Source: Symsagittifera roscoffensis
Lineage: Eukaryota > Xenacoelomorpha > Acoela > Convolutidae
Length of the DNA stretch: 64,000 nucleotides
Reading direction: 5' to 3'
Assembly: GCF_963678635.1 (NCBI RefSeq)
Contig: NC_087062.1
Location: 3,435,556 to 3,499,555 of the forward strand
Below are positions 26,631 through 39,100 of the stretch, piece after piece. Both the position numbers and the translations under genes were made by a program. The notes under the pieces are model-generated. The model searched no databases, was not told where the DNA came from, and was given only the letters and a program-made list of their open reading frames with translations. Every line of letters starts with the position of its first letter. The first letter of the stretch is position 1.

Positions 26631-29600
26631 AAGGTCATTTAAAATGGACCCTTCCGTCATGCGATGGTACTTGCACAGGTTGGATAGGGCCGTACCAACG
26701 CTATGTAAACACATCGGCTATTTAAATACATTTTATGAATAAATCAATTCGATATTAATGCATCAAGAGAAATTTCAATTAAAATTCATCCTCCTCGATT
26801 ATCGCACAGATAGAACTAACTATATTGGATGTATTTTTAAGATTTTTGCACCCCTTTGGTGGAGGATTGCACTCCTCAGAAGTGCAAAAATTATTTTTGT
26901 TCTGATAATTTTTTTTGTGTCCGAGTATGATTCGTTCCGTTTTTGGCTAAGTTTCTCTGCTGGTTTCTGGATGGTTTTTGTAGAGCCTGGTGCTGCTTCT
27001 CCGATACACGCAAGATTTAGTGGTACAAATTTGCTGTGTTCCATATCTAGAATTCTTTTTTGGTATTTTAATGTTTCGACACTCTCATGATATTTATAGG
27101 TGTCAGATATAGCCGGATTTAGCATAGGGATTGAAAATTTTTACATCGAAAAAGGTTCGGTTGAATTGGCCTCCCCAGAGTCAATTTGCTTTGATGTCAA
27201 CTCGAGCGTCATCTTCAATAGTGGCGGTTTTGTTGTGAAAGTTTTCGCCTTCCAACGAGTGAAGCTTCGGCTCCTCTATTTCAACATCATGGCATACTTC
27301 GTCTAGGAGTTTCGCAAAGGTATCGCGGTTTTCATTATGTCTTAGGTAAGTGTATCCACTTTTGAGACTGTGAAGAGAGTGGGTCAGTGTGAACGATTGT
27401 CCACATGGGCATATTTGTGGGGTGTTTGGTGGTTGCCATCCACATATCAGATGTAATCCATCTTTAAACTCTCATTTGTTGAGACAAAAATTTTTACGGC
27501 TAGCATGCTTAGCAAATTCAATGCTCCTTTTTGTGACGCTAGGTTTATTATCAGTTTTTTTTCTGACGAGCAACTTTCCATAATTTTAGTTTTTTTTGAG
27601 AGTGTGATGTTCTGTCTCTCTCAGTTTCGATGTTTCTATTTATCAGAGTTTGTTCCGTTTCAGCTACTTCTGGAACAACACTGTTTTCTAAAGGATCACA
27701 AATGGCTTGTGACCACTCATAGTTTCTGGAAAAATCCGTGTTATTGAGGTCTAATCCTCCCATTCTGAGTGGTAGTGCAAAAAGTTTGCGATCTTCATCA
27801 GTTATATGGTTTTTACCAGTAATACTAGGAAGTAGCTGTTTTCTTACGTTTTTCTCAATTTCATTCATTTTCTTGAATGCTTACGGAGTTGTTCTGATTA
27901 GAAATCTTAATTTACTTTGAACTCCCTTTGTGAAGCAGGAGTACGCATTTTGTGGTGATGTTTTAGCTATTTTGAAAAAATTTTCAGTTAGGATAGCTGT
28001 CTTTTCAATTTTGCTTTCCATGTAATTATTGCATGCTTCTGGTGTTCCTATAACCAATCCAAGGACTTTAAGACCGTCTACCATTGTAACATTTGTGTCT
28101 TCAAATACTTTTATGGCCCTGTCACGAAGGCTTTCCTTTACTATGAGTTGACACTTGGAAGGCTTCACATTGTATCCGAAAGCCTTTCCGTGCCCATCCA
28201 GGTTGTCCAGTATTGCGCGGAGACTCTTAAGATCACCTGCAGCGCTTCCATCATCTGCGTACCATTTTTGGGTGACATTTGGTTTTTGCAGGAGCTCAAT
28301 CAGCGGGATTATCCCAATTCTATACCTAGCCATTGCGAGGGGATCACCTTGCGTTGTGCCTTCGGTAGATGTCGAAACCGCGTTATTGACATATAGGTTT
28401 GAGGTATGTTTATATGAGTTGGCCAGTGCATGGTGTAGTGCCGGACAAAAAATTTGTTCATTTTTTAGAGCAAGTTCTCTATTGAGCGAGTTGAAGGCAT
28501 TTTCTGCATCAATAAGTAGTATGGCGTCCGTTTACGGTTTCTGAAACTCATTCCTCAAGCTGTGGATCACATATTCGATTCCACACTTCTGGCCTAAGCA
28601 GAATTGGATTTTTAAGGTCTGATTCTATACATTTGGTGGTTGTTTTGCCAATTAATTTTCTCAGAACTTCGCCTATACTATTGGGCCGTACCCTTGGATT
28701 TTTGTCCAGAGGTATCTGGCGCCTCGAGTTGTACGCCGTTAGGTTTTCATGGAGGAGAACTTTACTTGTTATTGTATAGGATAGTTTTGCAGTTGTTTTG
28801 CAAAGCTCAATGGATGTCTGGTTGAAGTGAGTTAATACCCTATTCCATTAGCACGCATCTAGACCTGAGGGATCGTGGCTTCCGTGCGTTTTCAAGGTTG
28901 ATTTTCGAACTTTTTGGCGTTTTTTTTGTTCGAATAAAGGGGATTGGTATGGCATTGTACCATCACTTACTTCACAAATATAGTTAGTCTTCGCTGCTTT
29001 GGCTGGAGATTGTCTTTCAGGATACTATGGACTGTTTTTTCTTCAATGATTTGGTTTAGTGGAAGTACTCCTTTTGTTTTCTTGTCTGCAAGGCAGCCAA
29101 TGGCGGCAGATATTTTGCCTGTACTCATTAGTTTATCGAATTGCTTAACTTCCTCGTTTACTTCGGACTTCTTTTGTTTTGGATGATTAATTTAGAGAGT
29201 TTTTGCTTCTTTGAAAAGTTCGTCTAATAGGCCTTGCTTCCTTAAAATTATGCGGCAGCTCAGTGTTTTGGAATTTGATCCGTTTGTTTCTGGTTTCGTT
29301 TTGGAGAGCAGCAAACGTGGGAAAATCATTGCTGCTTTCATTGCGACGTTAGAATTTGGTGTTTCTTCTTTTAATAGCAACAGCTGCTGGTTCAGTAATT
29401 CTATGAATTGGAAACCGGGCTTGTTTTCGATTAGAACTATGAAGCGCGGTTTCCAGTTAACGACAAATTTATACATGTCGTTTATTTTAATTTCCAGTTC
29501 TTAGTCGATAAGTTTCAAGGGGTCGGAGTGGACAGTAGTGATTGCTGACGCCATGGATTAGATTGTGTGGCGTTGGGCAGTATGTTTAATTCAGGTGTTG

Positions 29601-30496
29601 CCGGTGATGTTTCTTTTTGAGTTGTGATGGGGGCTGAGCTTGTTGGTCTGTTGGTGGATTTGGGCCCCTTTGCAAAGTTCTCGGGGGTGCATTGTATGCA
29701 GGACAACCCATCGTATTAAAAATTGCTGCTCTGTAGCCTGCTAAATGAGACATGGAAGTAAGCTTTGCAAATGACACACTACATGCCTCCTTACCGGCGG
29801 TGGCGTTTGCAAATATGGCAGTGCGTTTAATCGGCCAAAAAATGGCAGCGAGGAGGGTAAATCTATGGCGAATATGTACAAGTTAGCTGAGCGAACAATT
29901 AACTGAAAATTTTATTACCATAAAAAGAAAAATGAATACCATTTTTACAAAACCTATTAGCGCTAAAATTAACGTTTAGATTGGGGAAACAATTCGGATT
30001 CTTAAGTGGTAAAATGTAATAATAAGGCGAAACAAAGAGTTATTTAGAGCACCAAATTTTCTGCTTATGAATTCATTTTTTTGCCGAGAGGGTGGTTTTG
30101 GGGATAAAAAGCTTATTTGGGTTAAACTTATGATTTATCAAATTTATTAAAAATCTCCAATCATTAGCAAAGTCTGAAAAGGTAGATGAGTCATCATTAA
30201 ATCCGGCTACTATAGTAACACAGTTCAGTTTCTGCGAGGGGTAGCGCGAGACAGTAGCGGCAAGGTCGGCTAGCTTTGCACCTCTGCACGAGTGAACCGT
30301 GGCTCCGACATCTTTGGGGCTGCAGTACTTGGTCCTTGAGGTTCCTATTACCAGTTTCCTGCTCCACTTGGGTAGCCACATCGGCCTGTACTTCGGCACG
30401 GACAATCATTGAACACGGTACAAAAGAGGCAAAACAAGAGAAACAGTAGATTGTAAAATGGATTGTAGAGAAATGGATTTTGAAAACAAATAACAA
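26631..30496 (-). pseudogene. SGNH-RT-REL non-LTR retrotransposon (minus strand, unit 2)
   Basis: Duplicate of 19,890-23,756 at offset 6,740: SGNH-like segment 30,405-30,073, linker about 29,777-29,515, RT with the YADD box in 28,333-27,881, then the LRMGGLDL segment (27,868-27,551), REL signature (about 27,310-27,110) and terminal block (27,125-26,820). It carries the same stops and frameshifts as unit 1, apart from a few substitutions, so it was inactive before the duplication. Confidence 0.8.
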
Positions 30497-30838
30497 CCTG
30501 GTTTTTCATGGGTGGAGGTTCCGGTGGGTTTGTCCGGGTAGAGGGGGAGTATCGCGGCTTGACAAGCTTATCTCTAAAATCCTGTACCGGGCCTTCTTCT
30601 TACAAGCGTACTATTATGAGCGTATCATATCACATGAAACTATGCAGTAAGTTTATCGCAACAATTAGGCTAATTCCGGAAAAAAAAACAGGAATTCTCG
30701 GCTACAAGTAAATTTTGTTCCCGGATAGCTCAAAATTTTTGATTCACTCAGAGCCAAAAATCAATCGCTGATCTTTCTGAATCAAACAGAATAGTCACCG
30801 AACTCAATGAACAACAAAATTGACTAGTTTTTTTATTT
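30497..30838 (+). repeat. Satellite-family fragment ending unit 2
   Basis: Copy of 23,757-24,097; alignment stops at about 30,838, where the sequence becomes unique (poly-A run, then RT debris). No gene is seen. Confidence 0.7.
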
Positions 30839-30869
30839 AGAAAAAAAAATTCTTTCAAACTTGCGTATT

Positions 30870-31690
30870 CGTGAATTAGTCATGGTGAGATGCGTGTCAG
30901 TAAAAAACTGATGTCTCAAATAATAAGTTCAATGACAAGGAGTGGGTCCGGGGCGCTCTTAAACGTCTCGGTGATAACAGCTGCACAGCTACTCTAAGGC
31001 GTCAGATCACTTATGAAGTCGAAAGTACCAGGGCTAAGTCCACATAATGTCTCTACAGCAAAGGATTGAGACAGGTGTGTCTGTGATATGGCAGAGTACC
31101 TGCTAACTTTTCGAGACTCGGCTGGTTCAGCGACAAATGGACCCTGTGCGGTTGCTTGGCTGGAAAATGAGATAGCTAGGCGATGAATAGTTGTTGTCTG
31201 GAAACTTACCTGTCGTCTCCAGTTCTGCGGGCATCTTGACTCTCTGCTAAGCTTTGTGGATAATCTCAATGACGAGGTGGTGCCTTGCATGGCGACACCG
31301 GCAGCGCAGACAAGCGAACGCGTAGGATCCGTCCGCTTCAACCTTGGCGCCACACCAACAAGTGTGTGAGGAAAAAATTGGTGCACTTTGTCTGAATTTT
31401 ACGGCAATTCTCAGCTGCTCGTCTGGCTTATGTAAAACAACAAACTGGAAAGCATTACGTTGAGCCAGTATCTCGCACCAGTACATGCAGCTCCATGTTT
31501 TCTGGCGGCGTTGTTGTCTGTACCGTCTTGGAGAAACTGGCTAACATGTTTTTCTGTGACTTTGTCGTATATTTCGCGTTTCTTAAACGATTGCGGAGGA
31601 ACTCCGGCAGTATGGACATCGTAGCTACTGAGGGCGTCCGTTATTATATCAGCTTGAGAAAAAATATAAACCTTCTGTGTTAAACTTTAG
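30870..31690 (-). pseudogene. Degraded RT C-terminal region of a second retrotransposon family
   Basis: Read leftward from 31,690: ADIITDALSSYDVHT and KKREIYDKVTEKHV, then in shifted frames HKPDEQLRIAVKFR, the Cys/His motif HTCWCGAKVEADGSYAF...RHARHH, and finally AVETLCGLSPGTFDF and LLTRISP. This order (RIAV-R, H-C-CG--V---G, RH, then AVET-G---P--F) is that of a C-terminal domain frequent behind RTs in invertebrate genomes. Multiple frameshifts and stops are present; no RT palm is left. Confidence 0.6.
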
Positions 31691-32204
31691 ACAGAAAGAA
31701 AAGACGAAAGAAACGCACAACAGCTAGTTTAGTGGGCGGTCACCACACTGAGCCACCTGATTGGGCTCATAAGGAAGATTGTTGCCTGACAGCTTCATTC
31801 ATCTTGATGTTGATGATGTTTTCCAGTACATTGATGGTTTTTTTCTCCAAACGTTTCAACAGATCTGTTCTTCGGTAGACTTCTGATGTTCAGAAGAATT
31901 AGATCAACTTATGGATAAGAAAACAATTCTTCGACAAGAACAAAGCACAATGTGATGATACATGTTTCAATCGTTCTTTCATCACAAGTCAGGCTCTCAG
32001 CTTATCGTCGACAATTGTTTTCCTTTGAGATCGCTCCTGAAGATGAGCCAATACGCTCCAGTTTTGAACCCTCCACGGTCTTAGTTCCAGGCCAAAGCAC
32101 TTTGAACTCGTTGGTAGCACTGTTGCGGAACTTTTCCTTAGAACTGATGATTTCCTATAAGCAGTCCTTCACATGTAAGTAACATTTGCCTATTTGAGAA
32201 GTTT
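31691..32204. other. No recognisable feature
   Basis: I see no coding signature, repeat copy or RNA gene here. The open frame at 31,952-32,182 has no recognisable motif and is probably chance. Confidence 0.5.
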
Positions 32205-32385
32205 GTCACAACAATTAGGCTAAAAAAATTACAACACCAAATTCGATGAAAACAATATGTGTAATTATGCCTTCCAGTCAAGCGATTCCGCCATTCATTT
32301 TCATGCAAATCCCCACCTCCACTATCGAGCAGCAAGCACTGAAAAATCACCAAAAATGTTATCGACTTCCCTTTTCTACTCATTA
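32205..32385 (-). repeat. Diverged satellite-family copy, minus strand
   Basis: The reverse complement reads GGGAAGTCGATAACATTTTTGGTGATTTTTCAGTG, then TTGCTGCTCGATAGTGGAGG, matching the segment at 13,150-13,200 and 34,300-34,350 with many differences. Confidence 0.55.
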
Positions 32386-32881
32386 TTTGCTTTTTCTATG
32401 AATATTTCCACATTCGTACTTCATTCGATGAAACTGGCAGTGCTTAGTAGCCCAGGTCTAGATTTGCATGATCAGTGTAGATTGGTGGAAACTAATTCAG
32501 ACGGGAGTTTGCCGTTCGTGACTTTGAACATATATGTATCGCAGGATAAGAAGGGCACCTCGCATTTGGTATCAAAGAACGTAAAAATGAAGCGTAAAGT
32601 TATCCAAGGCCTCGTAAATATAGTCTATATAAGTATATCTAGCTGGAATTAATTGGATAAGGCTAAGAAAATAATTCGGGAGCATTGGTTGATAAATCCG
32701 CAAATGTGGCAGCGGACTCCCTATGCAAAGTCCTCGAAGGCAAAGAGAAGCCCCTGGGAGAGGTTTGCGTTTACTCAATCACCAAAGGATGTCCAGCCCT
32801 TAATGCTGATGGTGCAAAAAAAGTTAACCAAGGCACTATTTTTCGATAAGGTTATAATGTTTACACAATTTTCAAGTAGTT
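32386..32881. other. No recognisable feature
   Basis: Weak open frames only. It directly precedes a PLE endonuclease remnant and may be eroded PLE sequence, but I could not match any motif. Confidence 0.4.
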
Positions 32882-33208
32882 TTGACCACAACAAAACTAC
32901 AATCAGGTTTATCATCGCTGAGAACAGCGTTTTATAATGATCTCAAAGCAAGAGTGATTTTTCAAATGTCATGCAGTGGATGTACTTCCATCTTTGTTGG
33001 ACAAACAATTCGGTATTTGACCCTTAGATTTGAGGAACCTAAAAAAGCAGACCCACCAGAGTGCCTCCAACCTCAGCAATGCAGACTTGAGGGAAATAAC
33101 GTAGATTTTAGTTGGGAATTTATTGATAGGTCGAACAATCAAACTAAACTGTTAGTCCTTGAGACATTACAAATCAGGAAAGAGAATCCGAGCTTGAAAA
33201 CGCGTTGA
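32882..33208 (+). pseudogene. GIY-YIG endonuclease remnant of a Penelope-like element
   Basis: The frame contains MSCSGCTSIFVGQT, IRYLTLRF, then WEFIDRSN and KLLVLETLQIRK ending ENPSLKTR. PLE GIY-YIG domains have C--C---YVG-T--HL--R, a W-vid segment, and an LE-LyIr-lkP-LNTR end, all recognisable here. The YVG tyrosine is replaced (FVG) and the -SPVG- segment is lost. It differs strongly from the PLE at 45-64 kb, so it is another family or an older copy. Confidence 0.65.
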
Positions 33209-34450
33209 GTTTAGAAGCTGAGAGTTGACACTGAAGGTTTTGTTTCAAAAGTTTTCGTTTCCCCATCAAAATTTTTTTTCTAAAGTAAAATTAAGACTCA
33301 GAAACTTCCAGACAAATCAAATAAAAATTTTGCAAATAGCATATGATGTTAAAATCTCAATAAGATTATTTCATTGTAAAAACTCTGACAATGCACAGTT
33401 GCAGAAACGTTTCAAATTTATTTTCATCAAAATTTCTACGAAAGGATTATATTAGGCCTAAGAGCCTTTGAAAGTCAAGAAAACTCCACGATGCTTTTTG
33501 GTAAAGGTAATAGAACATGATGAGTCTGGATCAGCAGGTAAAGTTTTTACTCCGCTAGGAAATTCAAAAAAGGAAACTCATTTTCTAGAAGAAGAATATT
33601 TCTTTCTTCAGTGTTAATTATACGTTCGCAATATAAAACAAAATTTGAAGCAACTGAGAAAGTGAGGAGACAGATAACAAGCCTCTGTAGATTACAAAAG
33701 CACTGCCAATTTTATGGTAGGAAATACGAAAACGAGTTCTTTGAAGAAAAAGCAAACAAAAAATAGAAAAAAGAAAACAATTTTCCGTGATCTTTCAGTT
33801 TTTGCTGTTCGATAGTGGAGTGGAGTAAGCATTCCTATAAATACCACGGCTAATTCTGAATCTTCAATACGTCCATTAATGCAACTCGAGGACACGCAGC
33901 TATAGCGCAGCTCTATGATAAACCTCCAAAAATTTGTGAGTATAATTATTGGGGTATCATGGAGCCAAATTCATGGATAGCTGACAACGATAGTAGTTTT
34001 TGATTACAAATAAATCCTGATAGTGGTTCTCGGTTATTAATAACTCTGTGTCAATAAGTATTTTTTTTTAATCAGCAAGGAAATCTGAAAAAAGAATTTC
34101 ATTTTCAAGCAGAAAAAGTTTTCAGTCCTCTTTGTTAATTGTAACAATGCAAGCCAAATTCTAAACACGAGGCACCAGAAACAATAAGGGGACAAATAGC
34201 GAGCTCATTTGGGTTAAAAAAGTACTGCACAATTTTTGGAATAAAACACGAAATTGGAGATCTTTTATCTTTTACAGAGGCTAAAATTGGTGCGGAAAAA
34301 AGAAGTCGACAACCCTTTCCGTGATCTTTCAGTTTTTGCTCTTCAACAGTGGAGTTTGCCTTCCTTTCAACAGCACGACTTCTTCGGAATCTTCACTGAT
34401 TCCACTAACGCTCGAATAGTGATGATTCAAACATTCTGCAAATATATATA
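33209..34450 (+). repeat. Two diverged satellite-family monomers without LINE
   Basis: From about 33,470 (ACGATGCTTTTTGGTAAAG...TGAGTCTGGATCA) to 34,050, and again from about 34,060 to 34,450, the sequence follows the order of the 2-kb unit minus the LINE: CATTTTC-AG-AGAA, GTTAAT, GCAA-CC, GAGGCAC-AGAAAC, AGTCGA-AACCCTTTCCGTGATC, CAGTGGAG. These give the pre-insertion form of the satellite monomer. 33,209-33,469 is AT-rich with nothing recognised. Confidence 0.6.
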
Positions 34451-34599
34451 ATGAGAACAGCTCTAAAGCACTAAATTCCCGTTAATAAAAGACATAAATA
34501 GCGGCCGTCTATAGATAATGCTGCTCGTGAAAAATGACAGCCTTTAATTGACAGCAAGGGAAAAATTTTGACGGCAATTCTCTCTCTAATTGCTTATGA
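34451..34599. other. AT-rich, nothing recognised
   Basis: Short linker before the minisatellite; no motif found. Confidence 0.4.
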
Positions 34600-35620
34600 C
34601 TAAAAATGTTGGCTGACTGAGTGGTTGGTTAAATGTTCGGATATACAGATTGATGACTGGATTGAGAGCTGATGAACAGATTGATGGAGGTAAGGCTGGC
34701 TGGATGGATGAATGGAAGGCTGGCTGAGGTTAAGATGGTTGGCTGAATGAATGGATGGGTGGACAGATGGATGGCAGGAAAAACGGATGATAGGTTGGAA
34801 CAACGGACTGATTGACTGCTAGATCATGAATGGCTCTATTAACAGCTTGATGGAAGGATGGATAGCTGGAGGGAAAGCTAAACTGAAATTTGACTAAATT
34901 GATGACTGGATCGACTGATGGATTGCTTACCGGACTAATTATTTGGCTGGATAGCTGGATACCCGAATAGATGGAAGGATGTGTAAAAAGATGGATAAAT
35001 GGATGGCTGGTTGCATGGATAGACGATGCGTGGCTAGATGGATTCATGGCTTGATGAATTTCTGGTGGCATGGATATATAAAAATGACTTGATATACGTA
35101 TGATTCGACTGATGATTGACTGATGGAATGCTTAATCGATGCCTGGTTGGCTGAAAAAACTGAATGGCTTGAGTATAGAGGATCGGATCGAAAGTAGGCT
35201 GGTTAGATTGATTGGCGATGGACGGTTAGATAAATGGTTGAATTACTGGCTGGATAGCCTAATGAATGCTTGAACTTGGACGGATAAAAGGTGGTTGTAT
35301 AGATGACAGGATGCGTGGATGATTGGGTAAATGGCTGGATGGTATGATGAATGATTTGCTGATTGAATGCATGGATGGCTAGATTGATTGACGGATGAAT
35401 GGACAGAGACATGGCTCGATGGATAATTTAAAAAACATGAATATGAACGCACTGACCAACGAATGATGAATAGCAAGATAGATGAATGATTTGGTCAATG
35501 CATCGAAGAACGGGAGAATGGATGGTTAGATAGATGGATGAATAGTTTGATGAATAGATGGCCTAGTGGCTGGATGGGTTAGGTTGTTAGTTGACGGATT
35601 GGATAATTGGCCGAATGTAT
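34600..35620 (+). repeat. Degenerate TGGATGGATG/GACTGATG minisatellite, ~1 kb
   Basis: The stretch is built from 4-bp steps (GGAT, GATG, GACT, GAAT, GCTG) without a clean longer period. The tetranucleotide phase makes long minus-strand open frames rich in HPSIHPSIH-type repeats, which are translations of the repeat rather than genes. Confidence 0.85.
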
Positions 35621-35639
35621 GAATGAACGAAGAGTTTGA

Positions 35640-36090
35640 TGAGCCCAAACCTGCTCTACTTTGCGCCCTCCTGCCTTGCCCTTTCCCTCCTTGCCAACCT
35701 TGCGCAGCCATTCTTTGCCTTCTCTTCCGCTGCTCTGCCCCTAAACCTTATTGTGGATTACACTGTATTGTCTTGAGCTGTCTTGTACTGTATTGCCCTG
35801 CCCTGTGCATGCCCCTCATTGCCCGACCCCGCGCTTCCCTACCCTTTCTTTTATTCAACATGCCTAGCTTTGCGCTACCCTGCCTTGCCTTAAGCTGCAA
35901 AAACCTTCCTTGCCTCTCGTCGCCCTACCAGGCCTCGCATTGCCCCTCATCGCCCCGCCCTTTCTTCTAGCAGTGCGCTGCCATGTCCTGGCTAAGGCTG
36001 CCTGTTGTGCGCTGCCCTGCCTTGACCTGTTCATCCTGATCTGCTTTGCACTGCCCTACCGAGGGCTTGCATCTCTTCGCGCAGCTTCTC
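35640..36090 (+). repeat. Pyrimidine-rich CCTTGCCCTGC minisatellite
   Basis: Repeated words CCTTGCC, CTGCCCTGCC, CCTCATTGCCC and CGCTGCCCTG occur through 450 bp, with C and T dominating the plus strand. GC content is far above the surroundings. Plus-strand open frames here are compositional. Confidence 0.8.
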
Positions 36091-36104
36091 AATATTTTTG
36101 GTAA

Positions 36105-39100
36105 ATTGCTATTAAGGTACTATCAGTAGGTTGTGGACTCTTTGAAAATTTCAAATGATCAACACGTGAAGGAGGAACTATTAAGGTACTCTCAAGAGCT
36201 ACAAACCTTTCGTCAAACTATAGTTACTCAACTATTTTCGTTTCCAAGATAAACCGATTTTAATAATTAAGATCTGAACTATAATTTCATTTTCCCACAT
36301 AAAAATCTTTGCGGTAAATTTTTCACAGTTTCCAAAAAAATATAGATAGGAACGTTTATAACAAAAAACTGGAAAAAACCATATCTTCTTAGTCAAGCAC
36401 TGTCGGGGTGTTCTGCAGGGTTGCATATTTTGCTTCCAATTGTATAACTTTATCACATTTAGTCTCCAGGATACACAATTATTTTATTTGGGCGCTGTCA
36501 GGGAATTCTCCGAGGTTGAATTTTGTTTGTGCCTCAAATAAAAAATTTTACAACTTTCATGATGTGACTTTTCTCAAAAAAATTTTTTTGCGGAAACCTC
36601 TAAAAAAGTCATTTATGAAAAATTCTGAAAAAAATCTCGAAATTTGTAGCCCTATAATGAAGCAGTGTTGTGGTACACTGAGGCGTTGCCTTTAATTTCC
36701 TCCAAATAAGACTTTGCGATTGATGGCATTTTGCCGCCCATAATACTTTTTTAAGTATTAACGTATTTTGTTTGTTTTCATTAGGACTATTGTATATCAA
36801 TCTTCTATCTATCTAATTTTTTGAGCATATTTTATTCGCATGATTAATTAAACAAATACTATGATTCTGTACGTTTTTTTCCTTCAAAATTTCAAAACAA
36901 TTCACAAAGAAAAAACTCAAACATACGGAAAATTTCAATCTTATAGCGAGACAATGTTGGGGTACAAGCAAGCATTGAATGTTTTGCCTCCAAGTAGGAC
37001 TGCGCCGCAAACTTTTTTGAGGAAATAATATCGTTTCTACGACTTTTCAAGTTTTTGAGAAAATGAGATATAAAAACATTTGGCAGAAAAACCAAGTTAA
37101 ACAATAATTTATGAGATACGACTATTGGAGCTAGAGAAAAAACTTAGAGTGGAAATTGTTTTGAATTCTAGTGATTTTGAAATTGAAACTGAGTGAAATT
37201 TTTTTCAAAAATGAAAAAAAAGAATGTTCAAGTGAAAATTTTTGTTCCACCAAAAATAAAAATCGCAAAACAAAAACTGCAAATGTGGCCTTCAAATAAT
37301 AATACTCAAAACTTTTTCACTTGCGCGCTCTCAGGGCACTCTCAGGGTTTGCCGTTTTGGCCTAAAATCAAAGTATTGCTGCCAAAACCTTTTAATTTCC
37401 ATTTTAGTTTTTTTTGAAATTAGAGGGCCTCATTTCAAAAAAAAATTCAAAAATTTGAAAACATTAGTATAGTACACTAAAGAATTGCTTCTCTTCCTTC
37501 AAATATGGCGGTGCAGTTTTTTACTTTTGGAGATTAAAAATTGTTTATGGGATTTTTGTAATGTAAATTTAAAAAATAGAACTTAAAAAATTTGCCAAAA
37601 AATAAAAAAAAACAAAAAGCGATAAATTTTGGGGATATTAAATTAAATGATTTATTTTTGCAAAATTTTTCTAAAGATTTTCAAATCTTCGTCAACTTTT
37701 GAAAAAAGCAAATTCAGAGTGAGGCTCTACCAGAGTTTTAAAAAAGTAAACAAAAATCTGACGAATCTTCAAAAATATCGAGAATTTTTAGGATACAACG
37801 TATATTTGATTATTGTACAAATTTTTTTTAAAAAAAATGATCAGAAAACTTTCGCAAACTTTGATATTACCAATTTCAGAGTGAAACTCTACCAGTACTC
37901 TCTGTAATTGCAAGTTTTGCATCGCAATTTGCTTTTTAAATTTTTCAGGTTCTGATATACATTTTTTTCGTGATTTATACACAGTTTCCAACAAATTTGG
38001 ATAAAATATTTTTCACAGAATCTTAAAGAAACCTTAATTATTGAAAAAGAGCATCGGGGTACTCTCAGCAGTTGAAAATGTTGCTTCCAAATTTGACTGC
38101 TCATCTGTTTAGTTTTCAAATCATGCAGTTTTTTTATTTTCCGAAAGTCATGCAAACTTTTAGATCTGAAAACTTAATTGCAAATTTTTTAATCCTTTTT
38201 TATTTGTTTTTCCGTAGTTTTTTTCCAAAGATATTGTAAAATTTAAGGTCTGAAATCTTAATTGCACATTTTTAAATCTTTGTTAGGATGCTGTTGACAA
38301 AAAGTTAGAAAAAGTAACCCTTCAGGGAAAACATGTCGGGGCTCTCAAATGATTCACTAATTTGCATCCCAGTTTGACTGCTCATTTTTCTCAACTCCGA
38401 AGTATGATATTTTTTTGATTTTTTCGATTTTTTTTTCAAAAAATGATCGAAAACTTATTTTCAAATTTCCAAATTTAGGTGGGTTACTGCCAATCTACTA
38501 TCACGAGATTGTAGACTATTTGGCGTAGTGATATCAAAGTTTTACCGGCAGTTGCAGAAATCTCCCTTCTAACATAAAACTTAAGTCTTGAAAACTGACT
38601 TGCTTATAAATATAATATAAAATCAACTGGAAAAAAAACATGATTTACGCTTGAATAAACTCTTTTGATGGCAGCTCACGGTCTAAGGAAACTAAAAAAT
38701 AAAACAAATCAGGTTTTCATTTGATTATAATACACTTTTATGATGATTTGGAAATAGTTTTCAGAAGAAAGGATCAAAAACTTAGTTTCAGTTTTTTAAA
38801 TGTTTTTGGATTACTGTCAAGGTACCATCACGAGATAATTGACAATTTGTTGGGGTGATGTCAAATTGTTAACACAGTTGGAGAAGTCTCCATCCTAATA
38901 TTTCACTCAACTTTTCAAAATTGACCTGTTTATAAATTTGAAAAAAAATGATCATTTGAACAAAAAAAAATCTGATTTTCGATATTTTTTACGCTTGAAA
39001 ATAAGCTATTGAAGGCAGCAAAAGAAGTACTTCTGGGCTAATGGAACTAGAAAATGAAAAAAACAAGAACTTTTTCCGATTAAAAAAGCAAATTCAGAGT

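Larger units (their letters stand above)
17356..30838. repeat. 6.74-kb unit in two tandem copies
   Basis: Unit 1 (17,356-24,097) and unit 2 (24,098 to about 30,838) align at a constant offset of 6,740-6,742 with only scattered substitutions and 1-2 bp indels. Each contains the tail of the 2-kb satellite/LINE unit, a plus-strand REL fragment with a 537-bp insertion, a minus-strand SGNH-RT-REL element and a final piece of the satellite family. Shared insertion boundaries show that one composite was duplicated as a block. Confidence 0.95.

Noticed and set aside
34600-35711. Minus-strand ORFs rich in His-Pro-Ser-Ile repeats
   Set aside because: They are translations of the tetranucleotide minisatellite, without independent coding evidence.
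35623-36104. Plus-strand Cys/Leu/Pro-rich ORFs (115 and 64 codons)
   Set aside because: They result from the pyrimidine-rich CCTTGCC repeat.
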